Assembly (NCBI GenBank): GCA_902791025.1
Contig: CADATZ010000010.1
Location: 1-64,000, forward strand
Length of the DNA: 64,000 nt
From: an uncultured Chloroflexota bacterium
Lineage (GTDB): Bacteria > Chloroflexota > Anaerolineae > Anaerolineales > Anaerolineaceae
Direction: 5' to 3'
The notes beneath the pieces were generated by a model. The model saw nothing but the letters and a program-made list of their open reading frames with translations, made no database searches and was not told the origin of the DNA. Of the stretch, positions 7,689 to 16,804 are shown in pieces; position 1 is the first letter of the stretch, and every line of letters begins with the position of its first letter. The translations under genes were made by a program, and so were the position numbers.

Positions 7689-8486
7689 TTATTTACGGGC
7701 TCTGTGCTGGTTGAATATCTGATAAAGCATGATTCCTGTCGCTACTGCCAGATTCAGCGAATCAGAGCTCCGCATCATGGGGATAGCGGCGATTTCGTCA
7801 CAGGCTTCAAACTCTTCAGGAGACATTCCTGCCCGTTCAGACCCCATCAGCAGGATCACAGGATCCGCGTAGGCAATATCCACATAGTCTGTGGCAGATT
7901 TATCGGATGTGCCGATGAGTTGGAGTCCGGTCCGCTGCTTCCATGCCAGAAACTCGGGAAGTGTGGTACGGATTATCTTTGTGGAGAAAATCGCGCCCAT
8001 CGTTCCGCGGATCGAGCCGATATCGTAGGGACTGGTGCAGTCACCGATGAGGATAACGCCCTGCGCGTCTACCGCATCCGCTGTACGGATAATGGTGCCC
8101 AGGTTGCCCGGGTCTGCGATTTCCGTGAGGGCTACGATGATCCCGTGAGAGGTATTCAGATCCTGCAGGGTGTAAAAACGTGCTTTAGCCACAGCGGCCA
8201 ATCCCTGCGGGTTCTCCTTGACAGCCAGAGATTCAAAAACCGGGCGGCTGACCTCCAAAATGTCAAGTCCCTGCTTTTGTGCTTTCTGCCACAGTTCCAT
8301 GCTGTAATCCGTTTTTAACAGCTCCGGACAGACCACCAGCGTTTCAATTTCAGCCCCTTTTTCAAAAGCTTCACCGACGATACGGGTTCCTTCCATGTAA
8401 AACAGACCCGTCCGCTTCTGTTCTTTGCGTTCGCGAAGCTTGCGGATCTCTTTCACACGGGGATTGGAAACACTCGTAATCAACAT
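7689..8486 (-). CDS. TrmH/SpoU-family RNA 2'-O-ribose methyltransferase
   Basis: A 265-residue SPOUT methylase. An N-terminal substrate-binding domain (about 1-100, beginning LITSVSNPRVKEIRKLRERK) precedes the knotted SAM-binding domain. SpoU motif 1 is NLGTIIRTADA, motif 2 is LLMGSERAGMSPE and motif 3 is IPMMRSSDSLNLAVATGIM. The family 2'-O-methylates 23S rRNA or tRNA (TsnR or RlmB-like); the exact target is not determined. It is followed closely by the GNAT gene and preceded by ruvC. Confidence 0.9.
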   Translation of the reverse strand: MLITSVSNPRVKEIRKLRERKEQKRTGLFYMEGTRIVGEAFEKGAEIETLVVCPELLKTDYSMELWQKAQKQGLDILEVSRPVFESLAVKENPQGLAAVAKARFYTLQDLNTSHGIIVALTEIADPGNLGTIIRTADAVDAQGVILIGDCTSPYDIGSIRGTMGAIFSTKIIRTTLPEFLAWKQRTGLQLIGTSDKSATDYVDIAYADPVILLMGSERAGMSPEEFEACDEIAAIPMMRSSDSLNLAVATGIMLYQIFNQHRARK

Positions 8487-8547
8487 AGGACTCCTTTGCT
8501 AATGAAGAATGAAGAGGTAAGAATGAAGAATGCCTCTGCTGAAAACT

Positions 8548-9048
8548 TCATTCCTCACGATTCATCAGACGCAGATACGCAAGGCTGCTGGAACAGGTGA
8601 TTGCTGCTGCGAGGGCATCGGCAGCGTCATCGGGTTTTGGTATTTCGTCAAGTCCCAATATCGATTTGACCATCATCTGGACCTGCTTTTTCTCCGCGCC
8701 TCCGTAGCCAACAACAGCCTGCTTGATTTCCATCGGAGTGAATTCCGCAATCGGAATACCGGCTTTTGCCATGCAGAGCAGTACGACACCGCGGGCTTGT
8801 CCGACGGAAATGGCTGTGGTCACATTGTTGGAAAAAAACAGCTTCTCCACAGCCCCGTAAGCGGGTTTGTGGAGAAGCATTTTGGCTTGTAATTCTTCGA
8901 ATAACGTCAGCAGACGATATTCCATTTTTTGTTTGGCCGGGGTGGAGATGACGCCGTAATCAATGACGGTCAAATCTCCGCGATCGGAAACATCAATGAA
9001 TCCGTACCCGGTCAGCGCTGTTCCGGGATCAATTCCCAAAACAACCAT
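8548..9048 (-). CDS. ruvC: Holliday junction resolvase RuvC
   Basis: A 166-residue endonuclease that nicks symmetric strands of Holliday junctions with RuvAB. All four catalytic acids are present: Asp in LGIDPGTALTGYG, Glu in AVEKLFF, and the Asp pair in KPDDAADALAAAI. The gene begins 6 bp after the yebC stop, so it is probably co-transcribed from the yebC promoter. It keeps the common yebC-ruvC-ruvA order, here with two inserted genes and no ruvB. Confidence 0.96.
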   Translation of the reverse strand: MVVLGIDPGTALTGYGFIDVSDRGDLTVIDYGVISTPAKQKMEYRLLTLFEELQAKMLLHKPAYGAVEKLFFSNNVTTAISVGQARGVVLLCMAKAGIPIAEFTPMEIKQAVVGYGGAEKKQVQMMVKSILGLDEIPKPDDAADALAAAITCSSSLAYLRLMNREE

Positions 9049-9054
9049 GCAGAA

Positions 9055-9807
9055 TTATTCTTCCATTTCAGCGTAAATTTCGTCACTGACAGCCATGTTG
9101 TGGAAGATGTGTTCCGTATCGTCCATTTCATCCAGCGCATCAATAACACGCAGAACCTGGAGTGTATCTTCCTTGGAAAGTTCCATTTCCTGGTTGGGGA
9201 TATAACGCAGTTCCGCTTCCGCAACATGCAGACCGGCGTTCATGAGCGCATCGGAGATAGATTTGAAGTTTTCAACTTCTGCGGTGATTTCGATGGTCCC
9301 GTCATCGTTCTGTTCGATGTCGTCAGCACCGGCGTCAAGAACCAGTTCGAAGAGGGAATCGAAATCCATGGAGCATTCTTCCAGCATGAAGTAGGCTTTG
9401 CGGGAGAACTGCCATGCAACGGAACCGGATTCACCCATGTTGCCGCCTGCACGGGAAAGTGCATGACGGACGTCGGCAACGGTACGATTGCGGTTTTCAG
9501 TCACACATTCGATAATCAGCGCGACACCTTTCGGCCCGTAACCTTCATACACAACTTCTTCAAATACTGCACCGTCTTTGGATTCACCGGTACCACGCTT
9601 GAGAGCACGATCGATGCTGTCTTTCGGCATGTTGTTGGAACGTGCCTTATCAATGGCCAAACGTAAGCGGAAGTTGGTATCGGGATCGCCGCCGTCGCGT
9701 GCTGCTAAGGTAATTTCTTTCGCCAATTTAGTGAAGAGCTGGCCGCGTTTTGCGTCGCCTGCACCCTTCTTACGTTTGATTGTCGCCCAATGAGAATGGC
9801 CTGACAT
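9055..9807 (-). CDS. YebC/PmpR family DNA-binding or translation-associated regulator
   Basis: A 250-residue YebC (TACO1) family protein, full length. The N-terminus SGHSHWATIKRKKGAGDAKRG is the family signature and GGNMGESGSVAWQF is the conserved central motif. Members have been described both as transcription regulators and as factors easing ribosome stalling. AAAGGAG lies 8 nt before the start. A TTTACA-17-TATAAT promoter about 95 bp upstream appears to drive the yebC-ruvC-methylase-GNAT-ruvA unit. Confidence 0.95.
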   Translation of the reverse strand: MSGHSHWATIKRKKGAGDAKRGQLFTKLAKEITLAARDGGDPDTNFRLRLAIDKARSNNMPKDSIDRALKRGTGESKDGAVFEEVVYEGYGPKGVALIIECVTENRNRTVADVRHALSRAGGNMGESGSVAWQFSRKAYFMLEECSMDFDSLFELVLDAGADDIEQNDDGTIEITAEVENFKSISDALMNAGLHVAEAELRYIPNQEMELSKEDTLQVLRVIDALDEMDDTEHIFHNMAVSDEIYAEMEE

Positions 9808-9900
9808 ATTTCATTCTCCTTTACTGAATAAAATAAAAATTTCAAAAAAGTTTAATCAAAACAAAACCATTTTGCCGATTCTAAAATGATTAACGTCAAA

Positions 9901-9929
9901 ATTATACTTTTATTTTTTCATTTTGTAAA
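9901..9929 (-). promoter_or_regulatory. Promoter of the yebC-ruvC unit
   Basis: On the minus strand TTTACA (9924-9929) and TATAAT (9901-9906) are 17 bp apart. The leader to the yebC start would be about 85-90 nt. Confidence 0.7.
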
Positions 9930-9969
9930 ACCCCACATGAAAATGAGCGGAAAATTTGTTACACTTTTT

Positions 9970-10032
9970 CAGTGGTCAGTGGTCAGTGGTCAGTGGTCAG
10001 TGGTCAGTGGTCAGTGGTCAGTGGTCAGTGGT
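9970..10032. repeat. Nine perfect tandem copies of CAGTGGT
   Basis: The heptamer CAGTGGT is repeated nine times without a mismatch and then decays into CAGTATTG. On the minus strand the array adjoins the stop codon TGA (10032-10034) of the SGNH-like gene, which overlaps its last base. Degenerate relatives of the same unit flank the cdsA-uppS gap at 51115-51275. Confidence 0.95.
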
Positions 10033-11510
10033 CAGTATTGCAGATGTTCGAGGGTCATGCTTTCATCGAATGCGTAGCGGACTGCGGCGACTGGTTCCAT
10101 GCGGTCGGTATCATAGGTGGCGATCAATATTCCGGGCTCGAGAGAGAAATATCCACCTTTTTCAATATGCAGAGCAGTCATGTAAGAGCCGCCATCAGGT
10201 TTACGTGATGATACCTGAAGTATGAAACGGGTATCTTTGACCATGAGCTCTTCTTCATGAACCCCATCAGCAAAATATTGTTCTGCTGATACCTTTCCCC
10301 GGTCGATTATCGCAAAGTATGAACCTTCACCGGTCGATTCAGGAAGGTGGCGAAGGCCCAGTGCGGCTGCCGCACTGCGAAATTCCTCCGGAAGGACATT
10401 CGGACGTTCCATAGCCCCACCGGATAAGATTATTGTCAGCAGTTTTGGGTCAGAGGCTGAAGACAGAAAATCCATCACGTCCGTTGTTTTCGGTAATCCG
10501 GTCAGGGATGCGAAATGACGGGCAGACCGGTCCCAGCCGGCATAATCCGGGTCGCCGCGATGATCCGGCAGGTCATAATTTGCTTTCAGATATTCGGCCA
10601 GGTATTGAGAAACCTTTTTTGCACCATGAACATTCAGGTGTCCGGTATCGGCGAAATCAACATATCCATCCATTCCAAGTTCGTCATAAAGCTGATTGAA
10701 ATCAAGAAATGGCACTTCGTATTTTTCTGCAATTTTTCCGATCTTGTTGACCTGCCCATACAGCTCTTCATTTCCGATTATCGGAGTCTTGATAAAAAGG
10801 AGCGGGAGTTTTTCATTTCTGCAGAATTCAATAAAGTCGATCAACACCGCTTCTATTCCATCCGGCAGTTCGTACAGCACATCAGTTCCCGGAATGTCCG
10901 GGTGATCATACCACAGGGTACTTTCCGTGTAGTTATAGCCTTTCATCGGGTGGGAACGGTCGCCGGTGAAGAAATGAAAATCGTCGTAAGTCAGCAATCC
11001 CTGCTGAAGACGGGAGTGATTCATGATGATGGGGAAAAGCATTTCACCCTTTTCCGTAATGGAATCAGTTTCAAGTACGCCTTTGATTTTCTGAAAGGAA
11101 AGCTGGATGGGATCCAACGCCAGGTGTGTCATGTTGGTTCCCTGGTCGGTACCAATCAAAGGTCTGCCGAAATTCGTTGCCATGAGGACGTCAAAAACGA
11201 TCAGTTTGGGGTGTTGATGCTGAAGGGCATATTGCAGCAGCAGCTTTGAAGACCACAGCGGCTGTTGATGGGTCGTCAGGTTATATCCGGATATGCCGGT
11301 ATCATTCCATATTTCCATTGGGTTGATCCCATAAAAGATATGGGAGGCTCCGATAAAAAAGACATCGATTTTTTCTGCTTCTTCATGGTCGATATTTTTG
11401 GCTGTCCCGAAATGCTGCTTTTCGAACAGCATGACATTGCTCAGGTGAAACAGCCAGGAAATCAGTGCAATAAAACAGATTGAAGACAAAAGTTTTTTCA
11501 TCATTTCCAT
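10032..11510 (-). CDS. SGNH-like (DltD/AlgX-type) secreted protein partnering the MBOAT acylase
   Basis: A 492-residue protein with one N-terminal membrane anchor (LLSSICFIALISWLFHLS). The fold appears to be an SGNH hydrolase: block I reads VFFIGASHIFYGIN with the serine in G-A-S, and the C-terminal catalytic Asp/His block reads DTGHLNVHGAKK. Such proteins work outside the membrane with an MBOAT protein to move acyl groups onto cell-surface polymers. The MBOAT gene is 35 bp upstream on the same strand. After the DTGHLN block there is an additional domain of about 170 residues that I do not recognise. Two nearby in-frame ATGs (MEMMKK) make the exact start uncertain by a few codons. Confidence 0.75.
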   Translation of the reverse strand: MEMMKKLLSSICFIALISWLFHLSNVMLFEKQHFGTAKNIDHEEAEKIDVFFIGASHIFYGINPMEIWNDTGISGYNLTTHQQPLWSSKLLLQYALQHQHPKLIVFDVLMATNFGRPLIGTDQGTNMTHLALDPIQLSFQKIKGVLETDSITEKGEMLFPIIMNHSRLQQGLLTYDDFHFFTGDRSHPMKGYNYTESTLWYDHPDIPGTDVLYELPDGIEAVLIDFIEFCRNEKLPLLFIKTPIIGNEELYGQVNKIGKIAEKYEVPFLDFNQLYDELGMDGYVDFADTGHLNVHGAKKVSQYLAEYLKANYDLPDHRGDPDYAGWDRSARHFASLTGLPKTTDVMDFLSSASDPKLLTIILSGGAMERPNVLPEEFRSAAAALGLRHLPESTGEGSYFAIIDRGKVSAEQYFADGVHEEELMVKDTRFILQVSSRKPDGGSYMTALHIEKGGYFSLEPGILIATYDTDRMEPVAAVRYAFDESMTLEHLQY

Positions 11511-11545
11511 ACTTCATTGTTCATTCTTACTTCTTCATTCCATTT

Positions 11546-13045
11546 CTAAAACTGGAAGTAGATGAATTGACTCGCGTCGAATCCTGGCCCATATACACCG
11601 AAGAAAAGCACAGCAGCTATCGCTGCAATGATCAGACCCCAGCGGAGAATGAGCGGCTGAGCTTCAATTTTCGAGCGCAGGCTTAGCCCATCCCGCTGCA
11701 GCCAGGATACACAGAACAAAACCAGCAGACTCAATTCGGTGATGATAAAGTTAGCCGGATCCATGCCGTAATTCAGCAGCTTCCCATTGAAAAGGTCATA
11801 AGGATCGAATCGCAGCATCCCTTTCAGAAAATCCACTGCCTGGGATAAAGTTTCGGAGCGGAAAAAAACCTGTACCAGGCCAAACATGAAGATGACATAA
11901 GCCGATTGTACACATTTCATCAGTCCGGAGCGGTCGCTGAAGCCTGTAAGCTTTCGCAGCTTTCTCCATATCGGAGTCAAAAGCCGTTCGACGATGGAAA
12001 TCATACCGTTCAATCCGCCCCAGACCAGGAAAGTCCAGTTGGCACCGTGCCAAAGTCCGGAGGCAAGGAAGACGATCATCAGGTTGCAGTAATAGCGCAA
12101 TTTTCCAACCCGATTTCCGCCGAGCGGAATGTAAAGATAGTTCACGAACCAGCGGGAAAGTGAAACATGCCAGCGGGTCCAGAATTCCGTTATATTGATC
12201 GAGAAAAAAGGCCGGATAAAATTCGTTGTGAGACGGAACCCCAGCACCTCAGCCGCACCAAGTGCCAGGTTGGAGTAGCCGGCAAAATCAGCATATGTTT
12301 GAAAAGCAAAGAAAACCAACGCTGTCAGGTTCACAACGCCGCCATGGAGATAGTTGGAAGGGTCTCCGTACACCGTGTTGACAAAAATCGCCAATCGGTC
12401 TGCGATGACAAGCTTTTGAAAATACCCCCATAACATCAGCCAAAGTCCCCGTTTGACCCGATCAAAATCGAAATCATGCGGGATGAGTATCTGCGGCAGC
12501 AGGTCCTGAGAGCGTTCAATTGGTCCCGCTACCAGCTGGGGAAAAAAGGAGACAAACAGGGCATATTTGAATATGTTTCTCTCCACCTTTACCTTACCGC
12601 GATAAACGTCCATGGTATAAGACAGCGCCTGCAGAATGTAAAAGGAGATCCCAACCGGGAGCAAAACACTGAATGAAGATTGAATCGCGGAAATATGGAA
12701 AACTCGCAGGATCTTGTTCAGTGCATTCAGACCGAAGTGAAAGTATTTGAAAATAAAGAGAATAGCGAGGTTGAAAAGAAAGCTGAGCGCCACCAGCCAT
12801 TTTTTATAAACTTCTCTGTGTTTGACATTTTCAGTCTCTTTATCACAGTGGTCGATCAACAGACCGCTCAGCCAGGTGATACCGGTGGAAGCCGCGAGCA
12901 GCAGAGCGTATCTGGCGTTCCAGGACATATAGTAATAATAAGAGGCGGCAAGCAGCCAGCCCCAGCGGATCTTGCGGGGTATGATAAAGTAAATTCCAAC
13001 GACAAAAGGGAAAAAAAGCAGAAAATGGAGCGAATTGAAAAGCAT
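11546..13045 (-). CDS. MBOAT family membrane O-acyltransferase (AlgI/DltB-like)
   Basis: A 499-residue polytopic membrane protein of the MBOAT family, normal length for AlgI. The start MLFNSLHFLLFFPFVVGIYF is typical of the group. The invariant histidine is in FLASGLWHGANWTFLVWGG and the second conserved region is ITEFWTRWHVSLSRWF. It would pass acyl (often acetyl) groups from the cytoplasm for O-acylation of an extracellular polysaccharide or teichoic-like polymer. The adjacent SGNH-like protein is the expected extracytoplasmic partner. The polymer is unknown. Confidence 0.93.
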   Translation of the reverse strand: MLFNSLHFLLFFPFVVGIYFIIPRKIRWGWLLAASYYYYMSWNARYALLLAASTGITWLSGLLIDHCDKETENVKHREVYKKWLVALSFLFNLAILFIFKYFHFGLNALNKILRVFHISAIQSSFSVLLPVGISFYILQALSYTMDVYRGKVKVERNIFKYALFVSFFPQLVAGPIERSQDLLPQILIPHDFDFDRVKRGLWLMLWGYFQKLVIADRLAIFVNTVYGDPSNYLHGGVVNLTALVFFAFQTYADFAGYSNLALGAAEVLGFRLTTNFIRPFFSINITEFWTRWHVSLSRWFVNYLYIPLGGNRVGKLRYYCNLMIVFLASGLWHGANWTFLVWGGLNGMISIVERLLTPIWRKLRKLTGFSDRSGLMKCVQSAYVIFMFGLVQVFFRSETLSQAVDFLKGMLRFDPYDLFNGKLLNYGMDPANFIITELSLLVLFCVSWLQRDGLSLRSKIEAQPLILRWGLIIAAIAAVLFFGVYGPGFDASQFIYFQF

Positions 13046-13059
13046 AACGCCGTTTCCGT

Positions 13060-13830
13060 TTATACCGCTTGTGCACGAACCGGGTTGCTCAGCTGTCCGA
13101 TGCCATCGATCACAGATTCAACCACATCCCCCGGGGTGAGCAGAGCAGTGCCAACCGGTGTCCCGGTCAGGATCACGTCCCCCGGTTCAAGCGTCATGAT
13201 GGATGAAATGTATGCAATGAGATTCTGTACAGGGAATAGCATATCCCGTGTGGATGCCATTTGCCGCAGCTCACCATTTACGCGGCATGTCAGCAAGGCA
13301 TCCGCAGGTTCAAAATCTGTTTCGATGACCGGTCCGATGGGACAGAAGCTGTCAAAACCTTTGGCTCTGGTCCAGGTTTCATCGGAAAGCTGCAAATCGC
13401 GGGCGGTCACATCATTGGCAATGGTATATCCGAAAATGTAATCAAAAGCATGGTCCGGAAGTACGCCTCTGGCTTTTCTTCCAATCACTACTGCCAGCTC
13501 ACATTCCTGTTCGACCCGTTTGGAAACAACCGGCAGGATGATCGGATCGTTCATCCCAATCACGGAGCTGATGGGTTTGCTGAACACCGTGGGCATATCG
13601 GAAACCATACGGTCGAATTCACGAATCTGATCCAGGTAATTCCATTCGCAGGCGATGATTTTGCCCGGAACGACAGGCGGCAGCAATTTGACGGTGTACA
13701 TCGGCAGATTGGCTTCCAGCCTGCGAAATTCTCCGAAAATGTCGCCTTCAATTTCACCGACTAAATCATTATAGACCCAGCCGTAGTGAACCTGGGTTTC
13801 ACCATTCTCCTGATAACGGACAAAGCGCAT
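13060..13830 (-). CDS. Fumarylacetoacetate hydrolase (FAH) family protein
   Basis: A 256-residue FAH-fold enzyme. Residues from about 55 carry the core: GKIIACEWNYLDQIREF, then the metal-binding acids in EQECELAVVIG and NDVTARDLQ, the lysine in RAKGFDSFCPIGP and the C-terminal DVILTGTPVG. Family members act as acylpyruvate hydrolases, oxaloacetate decarboxylases or isomerase/decarboxylases; the substrate here cannot be assigned. It ends 15 bp upstream of the MBOAT start on the same strand, and corA lies immediately upstream, so it may be part of a longer transcript. Confidence 0.9.
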   Translation of the reverse strand: MRFVRYQENGETQVHYGWVYNDLVGEIEGDIFGEFRRLEANLPMYTVKLLPPVVPGKIIACEWNYLDQIREFDRMVSDMPTVFSKPISSVIGMNDPIILPVVSKRVEQECELAVVIGRKARGVLPDHAFDYIFGYTIANDVTARDLQLSDETWTRAKGFDSFCPIGPVIETDFEPADALLTCRVNGELRQMASTRDMLFPVQNLIAYISSIMTLEPGDVILTGTPVGTALLTPGDVVESVIDGIGQLSNPVRAQAV

Positions 13831-13833
13831 AGG

Positions 13834-14772
13834 TTAGAACCAGTCTTTTTTATTGAAAATATAAATGGCAACTGCAGTCGCCGCGATCATGAGCCCAAGG
13901 ATAATGAAGGGGATCGCTTCGCTTTTGTCCACAACTCCCGGGAAGTTGACATTCATTCCCATAAAACCGGTGAGAATGTTCGGGATTTCCATGATGATGG
14001 TCACAGAGGCCAGCAGCTTCATGACCACGTTCAGGTTATTGGAAATCACAGAGGCAAAGGCATCCATCATACCCGCCAAAATGTCGGAGGAGATGGAGGT
14101 CATGTCGATAGCCTGTGTATTTTCTGTAATGACGTCCTGCAGCAGGTCTTCGTCTTCCTCAAAGCGCTTGAATCCACTCAGACGGGACATTTTTACCAGT
14201 ACCAGCTCATTCTGTTTCAATGCCTGGGAAAAGTAGACATAGCTTTTCTGACATTTGAAGAGGCGGATCAGTACGTCGTTTTTCATGGTGCTGGAAAGCT
14301 GGTCTTCCAGTTCATCCGTCAGTTTGTTGATGTCACGCAGCGCGTCCAAAAAACGTGTGGTGACTGCCATCAGCAGACGGAGTGTAAAGCGGTAGCGTTT
14401 TGTTGTTGATAATTTTGAGATTTTTCCCGCAGCAAAGGCATCCAGAATGGATGTGGGTTTGGAGCATACGGTGACGATATATTTGTCAGCAAGGATAATG
14501 CCCATTGGCATGGTTCCATAAGGAATTTCAGGATCTTGCGCATTGGATGTCGGTATACGGACAACGATAAGAATGGTCCCGTCATCTTCTTCTTCAATAC
14601 GCGGGCGTTCATCAACATCCAAAGGATAAGATACAAAATCCTGCGGAATGCCCAGTGCCGCGATCTGTTTCATCTCATCCTGAGTCGGGTTGATGGCGTT
14701 GATCCAGCAGTTCGGAACGATTTCATCGATACGCTGTAATTCCAATTCCTGGTTTTTAAAATACTCGAGCAT
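13834..14772 (-). CDS. corA: CorA-type magnesium/cobalt channel
   Basis: A 312-residue CorA family protein. A cytoplasmic alpha/beta funnel and long helix (residues about 1-245) are followed by two C-terminal membrane helices; the family motif GMN occurs in TGFMGMNVNFPGV between them. The protein ends in a basic IFNKKDWF. Start ATG at 14770-14772 is preferred because AAGGGGG lies 7 nt upstream; an earlier ATG ten codons back has no such site. It abuts the FAH-family gene with a 3-bp gap. Confidence 0.93.
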   Translation of the reverse strand: MLEYFKNQELELQRIDEIVPNCWINAINPTQDEMKQIAALGIPQDFVSYPLDVDERPRIEEEDDGTILIVVRIPTSNAQDPEIPYGTMPMGIILADKYIVTVCSKPTSILDAFAAGKISKLSTTKRYRFTLRLLMAVTTRFLDALRDINKLTDELEDQLSSTMKNDVLIRLFKCQKSYVYFSQALKQNELVLVKMSRLSGFKRFEEDEDLLQDVITENTQAIDMTSISSDILAGMMDAFASVISNNLNVVMKLLASVTIIMEIPNILTGFMGMNVNFPGVVDKSEAIPFIILGLMIAATAVAIYIFNKKDWF

Positions 14773-14857
14773 CCTATGCCCCCTTGCAGGTCTAAAATTC
14801 AATGGCTTTGCCTTGAAAAACCAAATAAGAGTATATCACAAAAAGGGGGCAGGAGTT

Positions 14858-15012
14858 TGGGATTAGGGATTAGATGTTAGACATTAGAAGTCAGATTTCA
14901 GACGTTAGACTTAAAACAGCAGATGGCATATATTAGATCATAGACTTGAGACAGCTGGGCTTATGGATCTGTATTGATAGCTGTTATCTGCCGTCTAACA
15001 TCTAACGTCTCT
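14858..15012. repeat. Degenerate heptamer array in the corA upstream region
   Basis: Units of the ATTAGAN/TTAGACN type (ATTAGGG, GTTAGAC, ATTAGAA, GTTAGAC) run from 14858 to about 14912. Complementary GTCTAACATCTAACGTCT closes the region at 14992-15012, giving an inverted arrangement. Confidence 0.65.
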
Positions 15013-15015
15013 TTT

Positions 15016-15348
15016 CTACTCATCCCTTTTGTTCTGACGATATTCATCGATAGCACGGAGGGCTTCTTCCCAGTAGATTTGTTTGTCACCGTTGAGCTGC
15101 ACTTTGAAATTGGAGCGCTTTTCAACATCTCCGATAACCTGAAGCAGGGAAATCGCTAATTCCTTTGCTACGCCAATAGGCATAAACAGGTAATTTTCAT
15201 CAACAATTTTATGTGCGTCGAACACCGGCGGTGTGCCGTATCCCGTTTTTTCAATATTTGGAGCGGTGCATTTTGCATCGAGGATCAGGTTTAGGTTTTG
15301 GACACTGACTGTGAAATTATTGACGAAAGTAGCTTTTGTATTGGCCAT
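15016..15348 (-). CDS. Conserved-looking small soluble protein, family uncertain
   Basis: A 110-residue soluble protein with no membrane segment or signal. A beta-rich N-terminal half (VNNFTVSVQNLNLILDAKC) is followed by FMPIGVAKELAISLLQVIGDV, whose pattern recalls the segment preceding the C-terminal helix of DUF3467 proteins; this is a tentative likeness. It lies 13 bp after the DUF177 gene on the same strand, where rpmF is found in many bacteria, but it is clearly not ribosomal protein L32. Confidence 0.6.
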   Translation of the reverse strand: MANTKATFVNNFTVSVQNLNLILDAKCTAPNIEKTGYGTPPVFDAHKIVDENYLFMPIGVAKELAISLLQVIGDVEKRSNFKVQLNGDKQIYWEEALRAIDEYRQNKRDE

Positions 15349-15361
15349 CAGGAACTCTCCT

Positions 15362-15832
15362 TCATTCCTCTTCTTCAGAATGTTTGTGTGGTTCGAAGTT
15401 CAGGTTTTTCCCGCAGACAGGGCAGAGACCTTTGCAGTCCTCTTTGCAGACTGGGGCGTATGGAACCTCCATGACCAGGTATTCCCGGATCAGTTCTCCC
15501 AGGTCCATATATCCATTTTCCGGAAGGAATTGTTCCGCATCCTGATTCTCACGCAGATAATGGAAGTAAAACAGCTCTTCAAAATGTGTATTCAGTGTTG
15601 TAGAGAAGGGCTCGAGACATCGTGTACATTCCAGCTCGATCCTGCAGCTGCAGTCTGCTTCAGCAAGGATGCCCTGCTGAACTTTGGAAGCACGGACTTT
15701 GCACTGAATTTCATCTGCATGCAAATCATCTGCAAGCTCCATAGAAGGTTCAGCAAAAGTGAATTCACGGTAAGTACCAACGGGGGCGTTGATCAAAAAA
15801 CCGACATTAATTCGATAAGGAAAATTATTCAT
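15362..15832 (-). CDS. DUF177 (YceD) family protein
   Basis: A 156-residue protein of the DUF177/YceD group, linked to 23S rRNA processing and usually neighbour to rpmF. The diagnostic pattern is present: CRIELECTRCLEPFSTTL in the centre and a C-terminal CKGLCPVCGKNLNFEPH metal-binding-like motif. Here the downstream neighbour is an unrelated 110-residue protein and not L32. Confidence 0.88.
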   Translation of the reverse strand: MNNFPYRINVGFLINAPVGTYREFTFAEPSMELADDLHADEIQCKVRASKVQQGILAEADCSCRIELECTRCLEPFSTTLNTHFEELFYFHYLRENQDAEQFLPENGYMDLGELIREYLVMEVPYAPVCKEDCKGLCPVCGKNLNFEPHKHSEEEE

Positions 15833-15907
15833 ATTTTTGCTCCTGTTCTTTATTATATCACGTCAGCAAAAGTTAGACGCCAGGAGGCAGAAGTGAGGAG
15901 CCGCAGT

Positions 15908-16795
15908 TTATTTATTGTTTACCTGTTGATTATGTTTTTCTTTTGCTGTTCTTATATTATAAACAAGAAGCGTGACGATCACAATGACAAAACCAATCAG
16001 TGAAAGCGATGATATCTTTTCGTGAAGAAAAATGAAAGTCCACATCGGTGCCATCACCGGTTCTGCCAGAGCAATGAAACTCGCCTGCAGTGCACTGGCA
16101 TATTTGATACCAATCGAAAAACAATACCAGGCGCCAAACCCGGAAAGAAAGGCAAATATTAGCAGAAACATCCAATCCTGAAGACTCGTATGTAATACGG
16201 TCTGATTGGTTACAAGGAACGGGATCAGAAACAGATAACAGGCATTTCCAAGCAGCAGGGATTCCAACGGTTCCGCTCCATCCTGTTTGCTGAAAAAATA
16301 AACACCGGCATAAAACAGAGCGGAAAGCATGGCAAATATATTTCCAAGCGCTGCTCCGCCGCCCAGATTTCCTGCGAAAGCCAGGCCAACCCCAATGAAA
16401 AGGAGCCCACAGACAAGAAGTTCATCTTTTTTGGGAGCTTTTTTGTTGATAACCGCATTCATCAGGATAATGTAAAGCGGCGACATATTTTGCAGCACGG
16501 TGGCATTCCCGGCAGTAGTGTATTTGTTGGCACACATGAAAAGGACACCCTGGACAAAATAGCAGATGGCACAGAGAATCTTGACCCGGTTCAGCTCGAT
16601 TTTTTTCCAATGCAGAAGAAATCCGGCAGCAATGAAGGCAATGACTCCCCGCAAAGTGGCCAGGCACACACCGTTCCACGCCACGCTTTTGGTGAAGATG
16701 CCGCTCAGGCTCCACAGAAAGGCCGAGAGAAATATGAATAGAGGTCCGTATTTTTCTTTATTTGAATTCATCTTACAATTTTTCTTTTGCGTCAA
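15908..16795 (-). CDS. EamA/DMT-superfamily permease
   Basis: A 295-residue membrane protein with about ten hydrophobic helices in two EamA repeats of five. The first begins YGPLFIFLSAFLWSLSGIF and the second KDELLVCGLLFIGVGLAFAG; PVMAPMWTFIFLHE is the conserved helix end of the second repeat. Such proteins export metabolites or take up nucleotide sugars and amines; no substrate can be named. The N-terminus MTQKKNCKMNSNK contains a second possible start eight codons in. Confidence 0.88.
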   Translation of the reverse strand: MTQKKNCKMNSNKEKYGPLFIFLSAFLWSLSGIFTKSVAWNGVCLATLRGVIAFIAAGFLLHWKKIELNRVKILCAICYFVQGVLFMCANKYTTAGNATVLQNMSPLYIILMNAVINKKAPKKDELLVCGLLFIGVGLAFAGNLGGGAALGNIFAMLSALFYAGVYFFSKQDGAEPLESLLLGNACYLFLIPFLVTNQTVLHTSLQDWMFLLIFAFLSGFGAWYCFSIGIKYASALQASFIALAEPVMAPMWTFIFLHEKISSLSLIGFVIVIVTLLVYNIRTAKEKHNQQVNNK

Positions 16796-16804
16796 TATAA
16801 ATAT

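Noticed and set aside
9886-10225. Frames with repeated WSVVSGQ
   Set aside because: They are readings of the CAGTGGT array and run antisense into the SGNH-like gene.
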